Of a DNA stretch of 23,640 nucleotides, positions 1 through 8,240 are shown piece by piece (within the stretch, counting starts at the first letter, position 1; each line of letters opens with the position of its first letter). The notes beneath the pieces are model-generated. The model was not told the DNA's origin, ran no database searches, and saw only the letters and a program-made list of their open reading frames with translations. Source of the DNA: Hofstenia miamia (taxonomy: Eukaryota; Xenacoelomorpha; Acoela; Hofsteniidae); the NCBI GenBank assembly GCA_900660155.1, contig CABFPE010000116.1, positions 1,487,651 to 1,511,290 of the forward strand. Direction: 5' to 3'. A program made the position numbers and the translations under genes.

Positions 1-16
1 TATATATATATATATA
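1..16. repeat. (TA)n microsatellite at the window edge
   Basis: Uninterrupted TA dinucleotides run from the first base to position 16, so the tract may continue beyond the window. Its last bases overlap the left target-site copy of the solo LTR that follows. Confidence 0.95.
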
Positions 17-17
17 G
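14..17. repeat. Left target-site duplication (ATAG) of solo LTR
   Basis: ATAG directly before the TG end of the LTR is repeated at 208-211 directly after its CA end. Four bases match exactly; a five-base copy would not. Confidence 0.6.
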
Positions 18-207
18 TGTAGAATCGCTGGGGTGATTCTAGCGAACAAGAAGAGAATACAGTTCAAACTATTTTTTATTTTACAAATGCTTCGTTCTTT
101 ATATACACTGCTATTTACAATATGTACAAATATGACAACACCAGTCACCAACACTAAAAGCGCGAGGTCTGGCCGATAAGTAATAACAACTACCAGCCGA
201 TGCTACA
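18..207 (-). mobile_element. Solo LTR of an LTR retrotransposon
   Basis: The 190-bp block begins TGTAG and ends CTACA, so it has the TG...CA ends and short inverted repeats typical of LTRs. It is flanked by identical 4-bp direct copies of ATAG (14-17 and 208-211), which look like a target-site duplication. Read on the minus strand it carries a TATA-like box (TATATAAAG, 97-105) followed about 20 bases later by AATAAA (75-80), the usual order of promoter and polyadenylation signals in an LTR. No internal retrotransposon genes lie next to it, so it is probably a solo LTR left by recombination between two LTRs. Ty3/Gypsy is the likeliest family given the short target copy, but that is inference. 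Confidence 0.72.
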
Positions 208-211
208 ATAG
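208..211. repeat. Right target-site duplication (ATAG) of solo LTR
   Basis: This is the partner of the ATAG at 14-17. The pair supports insertion of a complete element before its reduction to one LTR. Confidence 0.6.
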
Positions 212-551
212 TGATATTTTGAGGTCAGTTGCAATCATCATGCGACACTGTCATTTATGTTAACTTTTGTTCTTAAGTTTAGTAATGCCTAATAATTCTA
301 TGTAATTGTTTAATACAATTTTATCAGAAAAATTTCAGTTCACTTCTAGTCTGGTCGTTTATATATTTCTAATAACTGAAGTCTTAACGGACAAGGGCTC
401 CCCAAAGTGTTTTAGCTATTAGCTTTACAATTACAGAGAGCTTGTTCATGTTATGGTTCTCTAATTACGGAAAGCATTTGATTATTGACTTATGTTATAC
501 TGCATGAATAGAGCAATAGAACAGTTGCTATATGATGTACATTGTTTTAGA

Positions 552-752
552 ATGCCAAATAAATGCAGTATTTACAAATGCAAATCAAATTATACATCAA
601 CAAGGAAATACATTCCAGTTTTTAAATTACCAGAAAATCCTGACTTGAAAGAAGAGTATTTGAGGGCAATACCGAACCGTCGAGAAAGCCTTCCAAAGAG
701 CGTTTTTATCTGCAATAGACATTCAGCTTACAATATTAATGATTTATTTTAA
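552..752 (+). CDS. THAP zinc-finger fragment
   Basis: The frame is open from 492, but the methionine at 552 (MPNKC...) is the better start because THAP domains usually begin at the protein N-terminus. The 66-residue product has the zinc ligands C5, C10, C54 and H57 (C-x4-C-x43-C-x2-H, inside the THAP consensus). It also keeps a phenylalanine (F24) and the proline (P27) in an FKLPE stretch close to their usual places. Tyrosine 36 stands where THAP proteins normally have tryptophan. The frame stops within about ten residues of the histidine, before the usual end of the domain, so it is a truncated single domain. An AG acceptor-like site precedes the ATG (TTGTTTTAG, 542-550). It may be a first exon, a domesticated remnant or a broken P-element-type transposase; DNA binding is inferred from the family only. 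Confidence 0.6.
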   Translation: MPNKCSIYKCKSNYTSTRKYIPVFKLPENPDLKEEYLRAIPNRRESLPKSVFICNRHSAYNINDLF

Positions 753-2340
753 TTTTAAGATATAATATAGCTGCTTGAATAGATTACAATACCTAATTAA
801 TCACAATAATTAACATTTTTGAATATTTTGAGTATCAGCCGGTACCTGTCAACATAGACCTTAAATCAAAAAATTAAATTCATTTTCGAATTCAGCACCA
901 AAGACTACTCTAGATAACAAAGTTTCATAAAAATCTAATAGGCCTTCCTGAACACCTACCGGTTTCTCAAGTGAGCAGCCCTGTATTTAGAAGCCCTTGA
1001 TATTTTGTGAAACACTAATTTTTATAGATTTACAACAAAAATTACAACAGATAATTAGTATGTTAGTAACTAAATAAAACTAACAGTCTTCCTCAATTTC
1101 AAAGAATTCCATTTAATTGTCATCTGATATTGCATTGATAAACATTATCCTACTTCTGTACATGTACATGTGTATTATATTGTAGCGTAAAAATAGTTGG
1201 TTGTTAACTTCAGAAGCCATTCCGTACCCTTTGAGTAGAATTATTGCAATTTTTCCATTTTACAAGGTCTTACCCGCATTTTAGTGTTATATTGTAATAA
1301 CTAAGACCCAGTTTCCAGTAAAAGATGAACAAGCTCATCATTTAAAGTATTTTCATAGTTTCACGTGTTGTCAATTAATTGATTTAATGCTGGATTTGTC
1401 AGTGAATTACCAAAATTTGTTCATAAATCTTTTGGGAACAGTCCTTAATTATAACGTTGTAGTTGTAAAATTAGACTTCTCAATGATGCCAACAAAAGTA
1501 CTTTATGTTGTTTTGACGTAATTTGTTTGTCTATCTAGAAATAATAAGCAGGCTGTCTTAATTTAGAGAGCAATTAGTTCATGTATTTTCGCCTGATTTG
1601 CAAGCTCTTTACAACATCCTGGAGAACTTCAATAGCTCTTTCACAAGTCTTAATATTAAAAATAACCAGTATTTATAAAAATTATAATTTATAATTATAA
1701 TTTCAATATTAAATACAGTTTGAGTCAAATTATTTATGAACGAGTAGGGATAGTCTCTCATGGGAAGAAATTAGGTTCATTTAATAATCTGAGAAATATC
1801 TTCAATTTCGTGCGTATGAAATTTGCTATGTTCATACATTAGTTGGAAAATGAAATAATAAATTCTGACGTTTCTTTATCATCTAGAAAAGCATCTACGA
1901 TCAATCCCTGTCATGAAGGTTTCGCCTGACATTTCACTATTGCATATTATGTTGTTGATCTCTTAAAGAACTTGAAAGGATTTTTAAAAATTTTATTCCC
2001 GATGTCGATTTTTCAATAGAAAAATTGAAAGTGTCTATTTCAAACACGTTTAACACAAAAATCTATTAATCTATAATAGTCTACCATCTACGATGATTTA
2101 TTGCTGACTAAGCCTTCTTGTTTAAATCGAGCTATTTCACTTTGTTGTAAAGCATGAACTTGCAAATTGAATTAACGCATAACACTTATTTTGAAGCTAA
2201 TCAATTTAGTTTTCCTCCGCTTAGTGGTGTGCAATTATAATGATTCAAATTTTTTGAGATGCTACATTGATAGGCGCTATGAACTTTTAGTTATGTAAAT
2301 AAATATTAACACACTAGCAATTTTTCTTGTTATTCAATCT
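753..2340. other. AT-rich intergenic stretch
   Basis: I see no convincing gene here. Around 860-985 the sequence is less AT-rich, and read on the minus strand it starts TA-CAGGGCTGCTCAC, like a transposon terminus; no matching partner end was found. A short inverted AT-rich repeat lies near 1676-1705. The rest lacks long open frames on either strand. Confidence 0.5.
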
Positions 2341-2361
2341 ATTTTATTTAAATAACATTTA

Positions 2362-2405
2362 GCTACGGGCATTGCGGGTTTGGGATACGGGCGGGCACGG
2401 GACCT
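2362..2405. other. GC-rich islet resembling a hAT transposon end
   Basis: A run of alternating GGGC/GGGT units (TACGGGC, GCGGG, ACGGGCGGGCACGGG) stands out from very AT-rich surroundings. hAT transposons often carry such G-rich subterminal repeats, and the definite hAT element at 7262-8140 shows the same style. No opposite end was found, so only a relic can be suggested. Confidence 0.35.
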
Positions 2406-4213
2406 ACCAAAGTTTATGAAGATAGTAGTCAGAGTGACATACAAACAAAAAATATATCATGTAATAGGCACTAAAGTTTGAATATATGGAGTGTTAAGAC
2501 TTGCTACTGAAATGGGTAACCCTTTGCTAACTGAGAAAAAATTAAAGAATTATGTAACCTCACAGTATTCCATGCAGCTGTTATTATTCATCAAGCAATA
2601 ACTGATGCTTCAAGACATGCGATGGATTGGACATGAAACATCTACATACATATCGAATCACTTAAAGATCTGTGATTATTAATTCAATAATAAGATCAAC
2701 TTACACTGAAAGCAACTAAATCCTATTATATATTATCTTTGAGATCAGCTTTGAATAAAAAGAAGGATAATATTTTTAAGACAATATTTTCATTAACTTT
2801 CAAATTATTTTTTATCAAATTTTGTAAAAACCTTGTGCGATAAATAAGCAACTTCAGTGATTTCGGAAAGTTATTCCTATTGCATGGGAAGATTACTCGA
2901 ATAAAGCTGTTAAAGAAGTATTTCATACTTATTGACTTATTATCAAATTTTGCACGTTTTTAAAAACGATCAATTCTGCAATTGAAAGAGTCGTCCATAT
3001 GGATACAAATTGTAAGTATAGTTGAAATACTTAGAGCGATTTGCGACGCCATGAACATGTGCGAGGTCAATCAAATAAAGAAGCTATTATATGTTTATGC
3101 AACAGTCTGGGAATTTGGGGAAAGTACTATATAAATAGCATTGCTTCCTGATTTGCCCAAATTAAACAATCTGGTTACGATAAAAGCTTAGAGCATCAAT
3201 TTCTCTCTGATGATGACACCTTGTCTTACTTTACGGGAATCCTTTTAAAGGAACTGAATTCCTAACAAGGTTTACAAAATTGCATTACTGTATCTTACGG
3301 ACACATTATCTGCTTCAGCACCAGTACTCGTAATTTAACTGATGCTTGGAAGTTGACTGCTATATTAACAATTCGTTGCTATTGATAAATTTAGAGCAAT
3401 TTCAAGACTTTCAGTATCAACCATGTATATTGAAAAAATCGTAGTGCTAACTTGAAGTCAGTATCCCACCCAGACTTTGTTTTGTTGCATATGGGCAAAA
3501 TTTTTCAACAACTACTGCCTTGACTACACCCCGACAAAATTACTTAAAAATCCACGAATTGGCTCATTTTGCTTGAATCTATTCCAAGAAGATTAGTTCC
3601 ATTAACCATAGCAAGTTTCTGAAGACATTCATTTTCAAAAAGATTATTTTGAGAACTGTATAATTGTTGCAATCAAATCTGAGAAATATGCATTTTATAG
3701 TGAATCTTGGGATGTGTAAATCAAAAAAGCACTTAATAAGCAGTGGAGTAGCGCAAGAGTAAATCCTGGGACCATTGTTCTTTTCAATCTATTAGTTTGA
3801 CTTTGAATTTGAAAGGCGTAGTGAATTTAAAAAATTACTCTGATAGCGTGACAAAGTTATAGATTGATAAAATATGAATTTTGCTAGATTCTCGGTTAAA
3901 GTTCTTCTAATTCGTTGGATTTGAAAAAAGCAAATGTATGTAAATGATTTTTTATAGGTATTTAAACGCTTTAGTTCTGGATGATTTCCCCAGAAGGAGT
4001 CAGCTTGGCAACACATAAATAACACTTGGAAGCTCTTAAGAAGCATTGATTCTAAATCTTTTCAAGCTGCACTACATTCCGACAAAGTTCCTTCAAAGCC
4101 CTTTACCATCCGCCTCTTCTAAAATACGGTGAATTCACAAGGTCCACAACCGAGCATCTCAACAAGGAATTCCATTCTTTTTTGTATTAAATATTATATT
4201 AATTTGGAATAAG
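2406..4213. other. Degenerate unassigned stretch
   Basis: The composition is somewhat more balanced than in the neighbouring spacers, but every frame is closed by frequent stops. A short plus-strand frame near 2561-2610 reads like the HxxIIHQ-type segment seen in ZBED/GTF2IRD2-like hAT transposases. Together with the GC-rich islet at 2362 this hints at a very old hAT copy. I cannot place conserved catalytic residues, so no gene is called. Confidence 0.3.
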
Positions 4214-4300
4214 CTATTGAATTATCACTAAAGTTTCATCATATAATGTAGTGTAGTTCCTATGAGTCAATTTTGGTAAAACAGTACAATACATAGAAAG
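4214..4300 (+). repeat. Dispersed repeat, copy 1
   Basis: This segment aligns by eye with 8154-8240: both begin CTATTGAA-TATCA-TAAAGTTT and continue through a TTTTG-AAAACA block and an ATA-AGA stretch, with small gaps. The two copies are in direct orientation about 3.9 kb apart and look like members of one unclassified interspersed repeat family. Confidence 0.55.
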
Positions 4301-4671
4301 AAGTTATTATTGTAAATATGCGTTTCTACTATCTACAGTTTACTTGGATTTGACACACATTTCTGTTTTTGCCAGGCTGATGTCATTTACAATAGAGAAT
4401 CAACACGGTCAAAATTGCGTATTATATTGAGAAAAACTTCTATATTCATTCAAAAATTTCCCCCTAGTGCTTAACTTGTCCTAAATGCCTAAATAAATGT
4501 TTGTGTATTTGAACCAAACACACAACGTTTGCTCAAAAACTGTTATTTTAGATGCATAAAATTTCCCTAATCTTCGTTTTATGCTACTTTTCCCACCAAC
4601 AGTTGATGGCATCATCCTGGCATTGGTGAGTGGCATCCAGGTAAATATTAGCCATCCATAATTTATATATA
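4301..4671. other. Non-coding stretch left of the Tc1 element
   Basis: I see no supported gene. A GC-balanced island at 4601-4640 follows a pyrimidine-rich tract ending CAG and is followed by GTAAAT, so it has the form of a tiny exon of about 38 bases, but nothing around it supports a gene model. A short (TA)n tract leads into the Tc1 insertion site. Confidence 0.4.
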
Positions 4672-4697
4672 CAGTACTGGCCAAAAGCTTGGGAACA
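4672..4697 (+). repeat. Left terminal inverted repeat of the Tc1 element
   Basis: It begins CAGTACTGGCCAAAAG and matches the inverse of 6021-6046 at 25 of 26 bases. Confidence 0.93.
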
Positions 4698-4873
4698 GTA
4701 ACCTGTCCAAAGCGTGTTTTATGCTGTTTTCTGAAAACTTCGTAAAATTCCTGAAATTCCCTATTTTTTCTTAGAATTTACAACAGATTTATTTAGCTAA
4801 TCAAATTAACATAACTTTAGATTTACACACAATACATTTTCACTGAAAATGCACTATCATTATAGTTTGAAAT

Positions 4874-5893
4874 ATGGTCCGTGGTAGTGAAATTTTACCA
4901 ACAAAGCGTGCTCAAATTCATATCTTGTACGAGGATGGGTACAATTATCGCGCTATAGCTGTTAGAATGGGCGTGCCAGTATCTTCGGTATCCAGAAGTG
5001 TTACTTGCTATCAGCAACTGCAAAAATTTTCCTCTCGCAAGCGGCCTGGAAGACCAAAAGTGACATCCCTCAGACTGACCGTCTCATTCATCGTTACGTC
5101 GTAAATCAACCATTCTCTTCATCTTCTAAAGTCAAACAAATCTAGGTGCGGTAGAGCAGAATGTATCAACACGCACCATTAGGCGTCGATTGAAACTACC
5201 GTTGACCTTCCATCGTGCAAACCGGCAGGCAAACCCCGATTGTCTTCAAAGAACATTCGAGACCAGTTGCGCTTCTGCAGGCAATACCAACACTACACTG
5301 CTGAGATGTGGCATCAAGTAATGTTTAGTAACGAATTCAAGATTTGCTAGTTTACATCATACCGGCCACAAGTTCGACGACCAAGAAACCAAAGATTCAA
5401 CACACGTTACACGCAACAAACTGTCCGCTCAGCACCCTCTGTGATGATTTGGGGGTGCTATAACTGCGAATGGGCGTGCTGGTCTGCATTTTGTTCCTTA
5501 CAACGAGACAGTCACAGCCAAGACCTACCTCAAAATAATTCAGGAGAAAGTTCCCATGTTTATGCAGCTTCGCGGAACTTCTGTACTACAACAAGATGGT
5601 GCTCCTTGCCACAGCGCCAAAGTTGTGAAACAGAGGATTGCATCACAAGACTTTCGGCTAATGAGAACTGGCTTAAAATTTCCCGAGACCTCAACGTCAT
5701 AGAAAATTTGTGGCATCACATCAAAAACTGTCTGAGGAAGTGCCAATGCACATCACTCGACGACCTCAAGGAGCAAATTAAAGTGGTATGGTGCACAGAG
5801 ATTACTGATGATTATTGTAGAAAGCTGGTCGAGTCAATGTCAAATCGCATTGCTGCGTGTTTGGCCAATAATGGCGGAGATACAAAATATTAG
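4874..5893 (+). pseudogene. Tc1 transposase, frameshifted
   Basis: Tc1 transposases bind the terminal repeats through paired helix-turn-helix domains and cut with a DDE RNase-H-like domain. The first frame (ATG at 4874) gives the N-terminal HTH: TKRAQIHILYEDGY, then VSSVSR and the linker GRPKVTS. Coding then continues in a second frame near 5060-5140 (TDRLIHRYVV), has a stop, and resumes (STRTIRRRLK). The first catalytic site reads VMFSNE where VMFSDE is expected, so its aspartate is replaced. The second site, QQDGAPCHSAK (about 5590-5630), is kept but lies in a different frame from the third, DLNVIENLWHHIK (about 5690-5730), which keeps the glutamate. Several frameshifts and stops plus the lost aspartate mean the gene is dead. 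The 76- and 150-codon open pieces are only fragments of it. Confidence 0.9.
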
Positions 5894-6020
5894 TGAGTTT
5901 TTCTGAAATAACTATTTACTTTCCACACGGTGTTATCATATTATTTCTACATTGTGTTATTATATTGTTTCTACATGGCGGTTTTTAGTGTAAAATACAA
6001 AAATTTTTAAATTTGGAAAG

Positions 6021-6046
6021 TGTTCCCAAACTTTTGGCCAGTACTG
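6021..6046 (-). repeat. Right terminal inverted repeat of the Tc1 element
   Basis: It reads TGTTCCCAAACTTTTGGCCA and onward, the inverse of the left end, and is followed by the TA target copy. Confidence 0.93.
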
Positions 6047-6068
6047 TATATATATATATATATATATA
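6047..6068. repeat. (TA)n microsatellite
   Basis: Pure TA repeats lie between the right end of the Tc1 element and the retrotransposon tail. The TA target copy merges into this tract. Confidence 0.9.
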
Positions 6069-6381
6069 ATTACTGGAAAGGTGCATTCACAACAAGAACG
6101 GCTAAAATCTGGAACAATCTACCACAAAATGTAGGTAAATTTTCATCATTACATAAGTTAAAGAAATTGTTAAAAATAAAAAAGGCTTGCTAATCAATTT
6201 AAATACGGATATTCAAGTAAATTAAATATATGGCGAAAATTTTTATGTTTTTAATTTTTATGTTTTTAATTTAAATTGTTTTTTTTTTAATTTTATTGTA
6301 TTGTAATTTTATTTGTACATTTATTGTAAGAAGCTTTGTGTGCATTTTTACTATATATTGTAAGTATGTAATTTGTAAATA

Positions 6382-6384
<3 letters not shown>

Positions 6385-6412
<28 letters not shown>
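6385..6412. repeat. (TA)n microsatellite
   Basis: A pure TA tract lies within the 3' region of the retrotransposon tail. Confidence 0.9.
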
Positions 6413-6416
<4 letters not shown>

Positions 6417-6455
6417 GCACAGTGAAAATAAGCATGCAGAATATAAAGCTATTAA

Positions 6456-6477
6456 ATATATATATATATATATATAT
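6456..6477. repeat. (AT)n microsatellite at a retrotransposon 3' end
   Basis: A pure AT tract directly follows the AATATAAAG stretch and may be the simple-repeat tail of the retrotransposon. Confidence 0.88.
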
Positions 6478-6710
6478 TCTGTTTTATCAATGATTCGCAA
6501 TCTTCTTAATTTGATTTAACTCTTTGTCAACTTAATGAAAATATTTTAAGGTAAGCTCTTCATATAATTACTTAGATTGTTTGTTGAAAAAAACTATGGA
6601 AACCTTAATGTTCATACCTGAAGCTTTAATATTTCACGGATTAAAGAACTATTGGCCAGAAGTTGGTGACACTCGATGAACAATTAGCCAAATTTTGCGC
6701 AATAATAATA

Positions 6711-6926
6711 CAGGCAACCCCGCCTAAGTAGGATTTTCGCGTAACTCGTACTATTAATAAAGAAGAGACAAACTCCAATATGTAAACACACAGCAATATT
6801 TTCAAAACAACTTCTTTCATAACAACCATCAGATTGCTTGCACAAAAGTTAGGCTATCGTAAATCTCGGTTTTCCCGGAACTAGTACAAACCAAGTCCAC
6901 AAGTCCGACTTAGGCGGGGTTGCCTG
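6711..6926. mobile_element. MITE with 19-bp terminal inverted repeats
   Basis: The left end CAGGCAACCCCGCCTAAGT (6711-6729) is repeated exactly inverted at 6908-6926, and both ends are flanked by TA (6709-6710 and 6927-6928). Similarity continues inward for a few bases (GGA, then scattered matches). At 216 bp with no coding capacity it fits a MITE. The TA target suggests mobilisation by a Tc1/mariner-type transposase, but its GC-rich ends do not match the Tc1 element at 4672, so the source is unknown. Confidence 0.88.
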
Positions 6927-7261
6927 TATATAAAAGAACTGATATGTTCTCTAATCACCTGATAAATTTGTTTGCAGTAGTACTTCAAAAGCTAATTTTG
7001 GATGGGTGATACAATGTTTATTTTCTTAACATGTATTAAAATATTCTAAAAAAATGTTTGATCAAATAATGTATTACTTCATTTTTTACTTATCATGGTA
7101 ACTTGCATTGCACTATTTCGAAAAATTTGATTTTCAAGATAGTTTTTCGTTACTTTCCATCACAATAATACAATATTTATCTGATAAAGGAATAGGGTAC
7201 ACTGTTTTAGAAATCAATAGCGTAATAAATAAAATTTGAATAATTGCTATTGGTTTCGAAG
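6927..7261. other. AT-rich spacer between MITE and hAT relic
   Basis: I see no gene here. The last bases (7254-7261, TTTCGAAG) are the left target copy of the hAT element. Confidence 0.6.
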
Positions 7262-7452
7262 TAGGACTTTGCGAGACCTCAAATTTTTAGTCCAGAAAAG
7301 AAAAATGGTTCCGGTTTCTGGTCTCGGTCCCGTAATCGGTCCCGGTAATAAAAACTACAGGTATTAAGAATATAATAATGAATTTAAGAGTAAATTTAAC
7401 AAAAATAAATAGTATACAACTTGCAACAATAAAGGGATTAGGCTAGCTCACT

Positions 7453-7793
7453 TCAATTTTGCAAAACCAAAAGTTCATTTACGTGCGCGGGATCGGGGGA
7501 ACTGCGCCTATCTGTGACTGTTAGGCCTGCAGAGCTGAACGTGGCCTCGGAAATTGTTTCAGAAGCTTGAATGCCCAAAATAGGATCGAGCAATTTGCTT
7601 CAGTTTCGCATAAGGTGTATTTCTCCAGAAGGTTAAAATCTCGAAATCATTGTCGAAATTTAATGCGGAACAGTCTTTTAGGTAGAGTGAATATTTATCC
7701 ATCCCAATTGCATTGAGAGCAGGATTGGCTACTTGCAGCATGCAGTTACTTTCGTTTGTACTGTCCGAATCAAATATGGACGCAATTGCAGCT
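7453..7793 (-). pseudogene. hAT transposase C-terminal dimerisation domain, frameshifted
   Basis: Read on the minus strand, the frame gives DKYSLYL, then DFEILTFWRNTPYAKLKQIAR (about 7657-7583), the start of the hAT dimerisation domain. A frameshift near 7578 moves the rest to another frame, which reads ILGIQAS, then TFSSAGLTVTDRRS and a final NELLVLQN before a stop at 7453. This matches the family pattern of W-x-x-N, A-x-x-x-L-x-I-x-AS, FS-x-AG and a leucine-rich end. The N-terminal zinc finger and most of the catalytic region are missing, and a stop closes the frame at 7794. It cannot encode an active transposase. Confidence 0.85.
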
Positions 7794-7932
7794 TACCTAA
7801 CGTATGAATTGACTAATCAAGTGTAATTTGTTAAAGTAGGCTCAATAAAGGCGGAAGTAATTGAAAACCAGCCAACTGTAAGGAGTGCGTGGCGACTTTT
7901 TGTATATTGATTAAAGTCGACTTATCAATTAA

Positions 7933-7986
7933 AAGTGTCTTGTATAGAGCATTTCTCCAAAAGGCAAATATTTCAAAAGTGTCAAA
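7933..7986 (-). pseudogene. Second copy of the hAT FWRN motif
   Basis: The minus strand encodes FDTFEIFAFWRNALYKTL, closely resembling FDNDFEILTFWRNTPYAKL about 330 bases further on in the same element. This is a second start of the dimerisation domain, followed by stops in the expected continuation frame. It implies an internal duplication or insertion of a related copy. Confidence 0.6.
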
Positions 7987-8083
7987 TGGCTTGGTTTGGT
8001 GTTTAACTGCTATCTGGTACCGTAGCGCTGGTCTCGGTCCAGTCCCGGTACCTGTCCCGAACTTTATTTTTGGTCCCTGTCTC

Positions 8084-8111
8084 GGTATATGGTCCCACGG
8101 GACCACATACC
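8084..8111. repeat. Subterminal hairpin of the hAT element
   Basis: GGTATATGGTCCC is followed, after two bases, by GGGACCACATACC, giving arms with one mismatch. Such subterminal repeats are usual transposase-binding regions in hAT elements. Confidence 0.8.
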
Positions 8112-8153
8112 GGAATCGGGACTGGTCCCGCAAAGCTCTATTTTGAAGGCACC

Positions 8154-8240
8154 CTATTGAACTATCATTAAAGTTTTACAATACAATAGAGTTTCTAATG
8201 GTTATAGATAAATTTTGACAAAACAATGCCATATAGATAA
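8154..8240 (+). repeat. Dispersed repeat, copy 2
   Basis: This is the direct-orientation partner of 4214-4300. It begins six bases after the right target copy of the hAT element, so the hAT copy may have inserted at the edge of this older repeat. Confidence 0.55.

Larger units (their letters stand above)
4672..6046 (+). mobile_element. Tc1-type DNA transposon, full length but inactivated
   Basis: The ends are 26-bp inverted repeats, 4672-4697 (CAGTACTGGCCAAAAGCTTG...) and 6021-6046, differing at one base. Each is flanked by TA, the Tc1/mariner target site (4670-4671 and 6047-6048). The 1375-bp element encloses one decayed transposase gene on the plus strand. Length, TA target, termini and the DDE domain all agree with the Tc1 family. 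The insertion sits in a (TA)n tract immediately before a retrotransposon tail, so it probably landed in that microsatellite. Confidence 0.93.
6068..6478 (+). mobile_element. 5'-truncated non-LTR retrotransposon 3' end
   Basis: The open frame 6068-6193 encodes a short tail with the motif TAKIWNNLPQNV followed by SSLHKLKKLLK and a stop. This W-N-x-LP motif followed by a lysine-rich helix is common at the C-terminus of CR1/Jockey/RTE-like reverse transcriptases. After the stop comes about 260 bases of T-rich 3' UTR, then AATATAAAG and a (TA)n tail. Only this extreme 3' end remains, as expected from incomplete reverse transcription. The clade cannot be fixed from so little sequence. Confidence 0.62.
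7262..8140 (-). mobile_element. Decayed hAT transposon with target duplications
   Basis: The left end TAGGACTTTGCGAGACC (7262-7278) is an imperfect inverted copy of the right end (8124-8140, on the minus strand TAGAGCTTTGCGGGACC). The 8-bp flanks TTTCGAAG (7254-7261) and TTTTGAAG (8141-8148) differ at one base and fit the 8-bp target duplication of hAT elements. Subterminal regions are crowded with GGTCCC/GGTCTCGGT motifs, including a 28-bp hairpin at 8084-8111. At 879 bp it is far shorter than an autonomous hAT, and it encloses broken C-terminal transposase coding on the minus strand. Confidence 0.88.

Noticed and set aside
2726..4046. Short minus-strand frames at 2726-2926 and 3792-4046
   Set aside because: Low-complexity Phe/Leu/Asn/Ser composition with no family motif and no start or splice context.
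4481..4684. Minus-strand frame of 67 codons, and a mini-exon-like island at 4601-4640 on the plus strand
   Set aside because: The frame overlaps the Tc1 end and a (TA)n tract. The island has good splice-like borders but no partner exons, so no gene is called.
5540..5746. Minus-strand frame of 68 codons inside the Tc1 element
   Set aside because: It is the reverse shadow of the transposase DDE domain.
6641..6829. Minus-strand frame of 62 codons
   Set aside because: It crosses the left end of the MITE at 6711, so it cannot be an ancestral gene.
7831..8146. Frames on both strands across the right part of the hAT element
   Set aside because: They run through the GC-rich subterminal repeats and inverted end, where stops are rare by composition. 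Only the short FWRN segment has family character.
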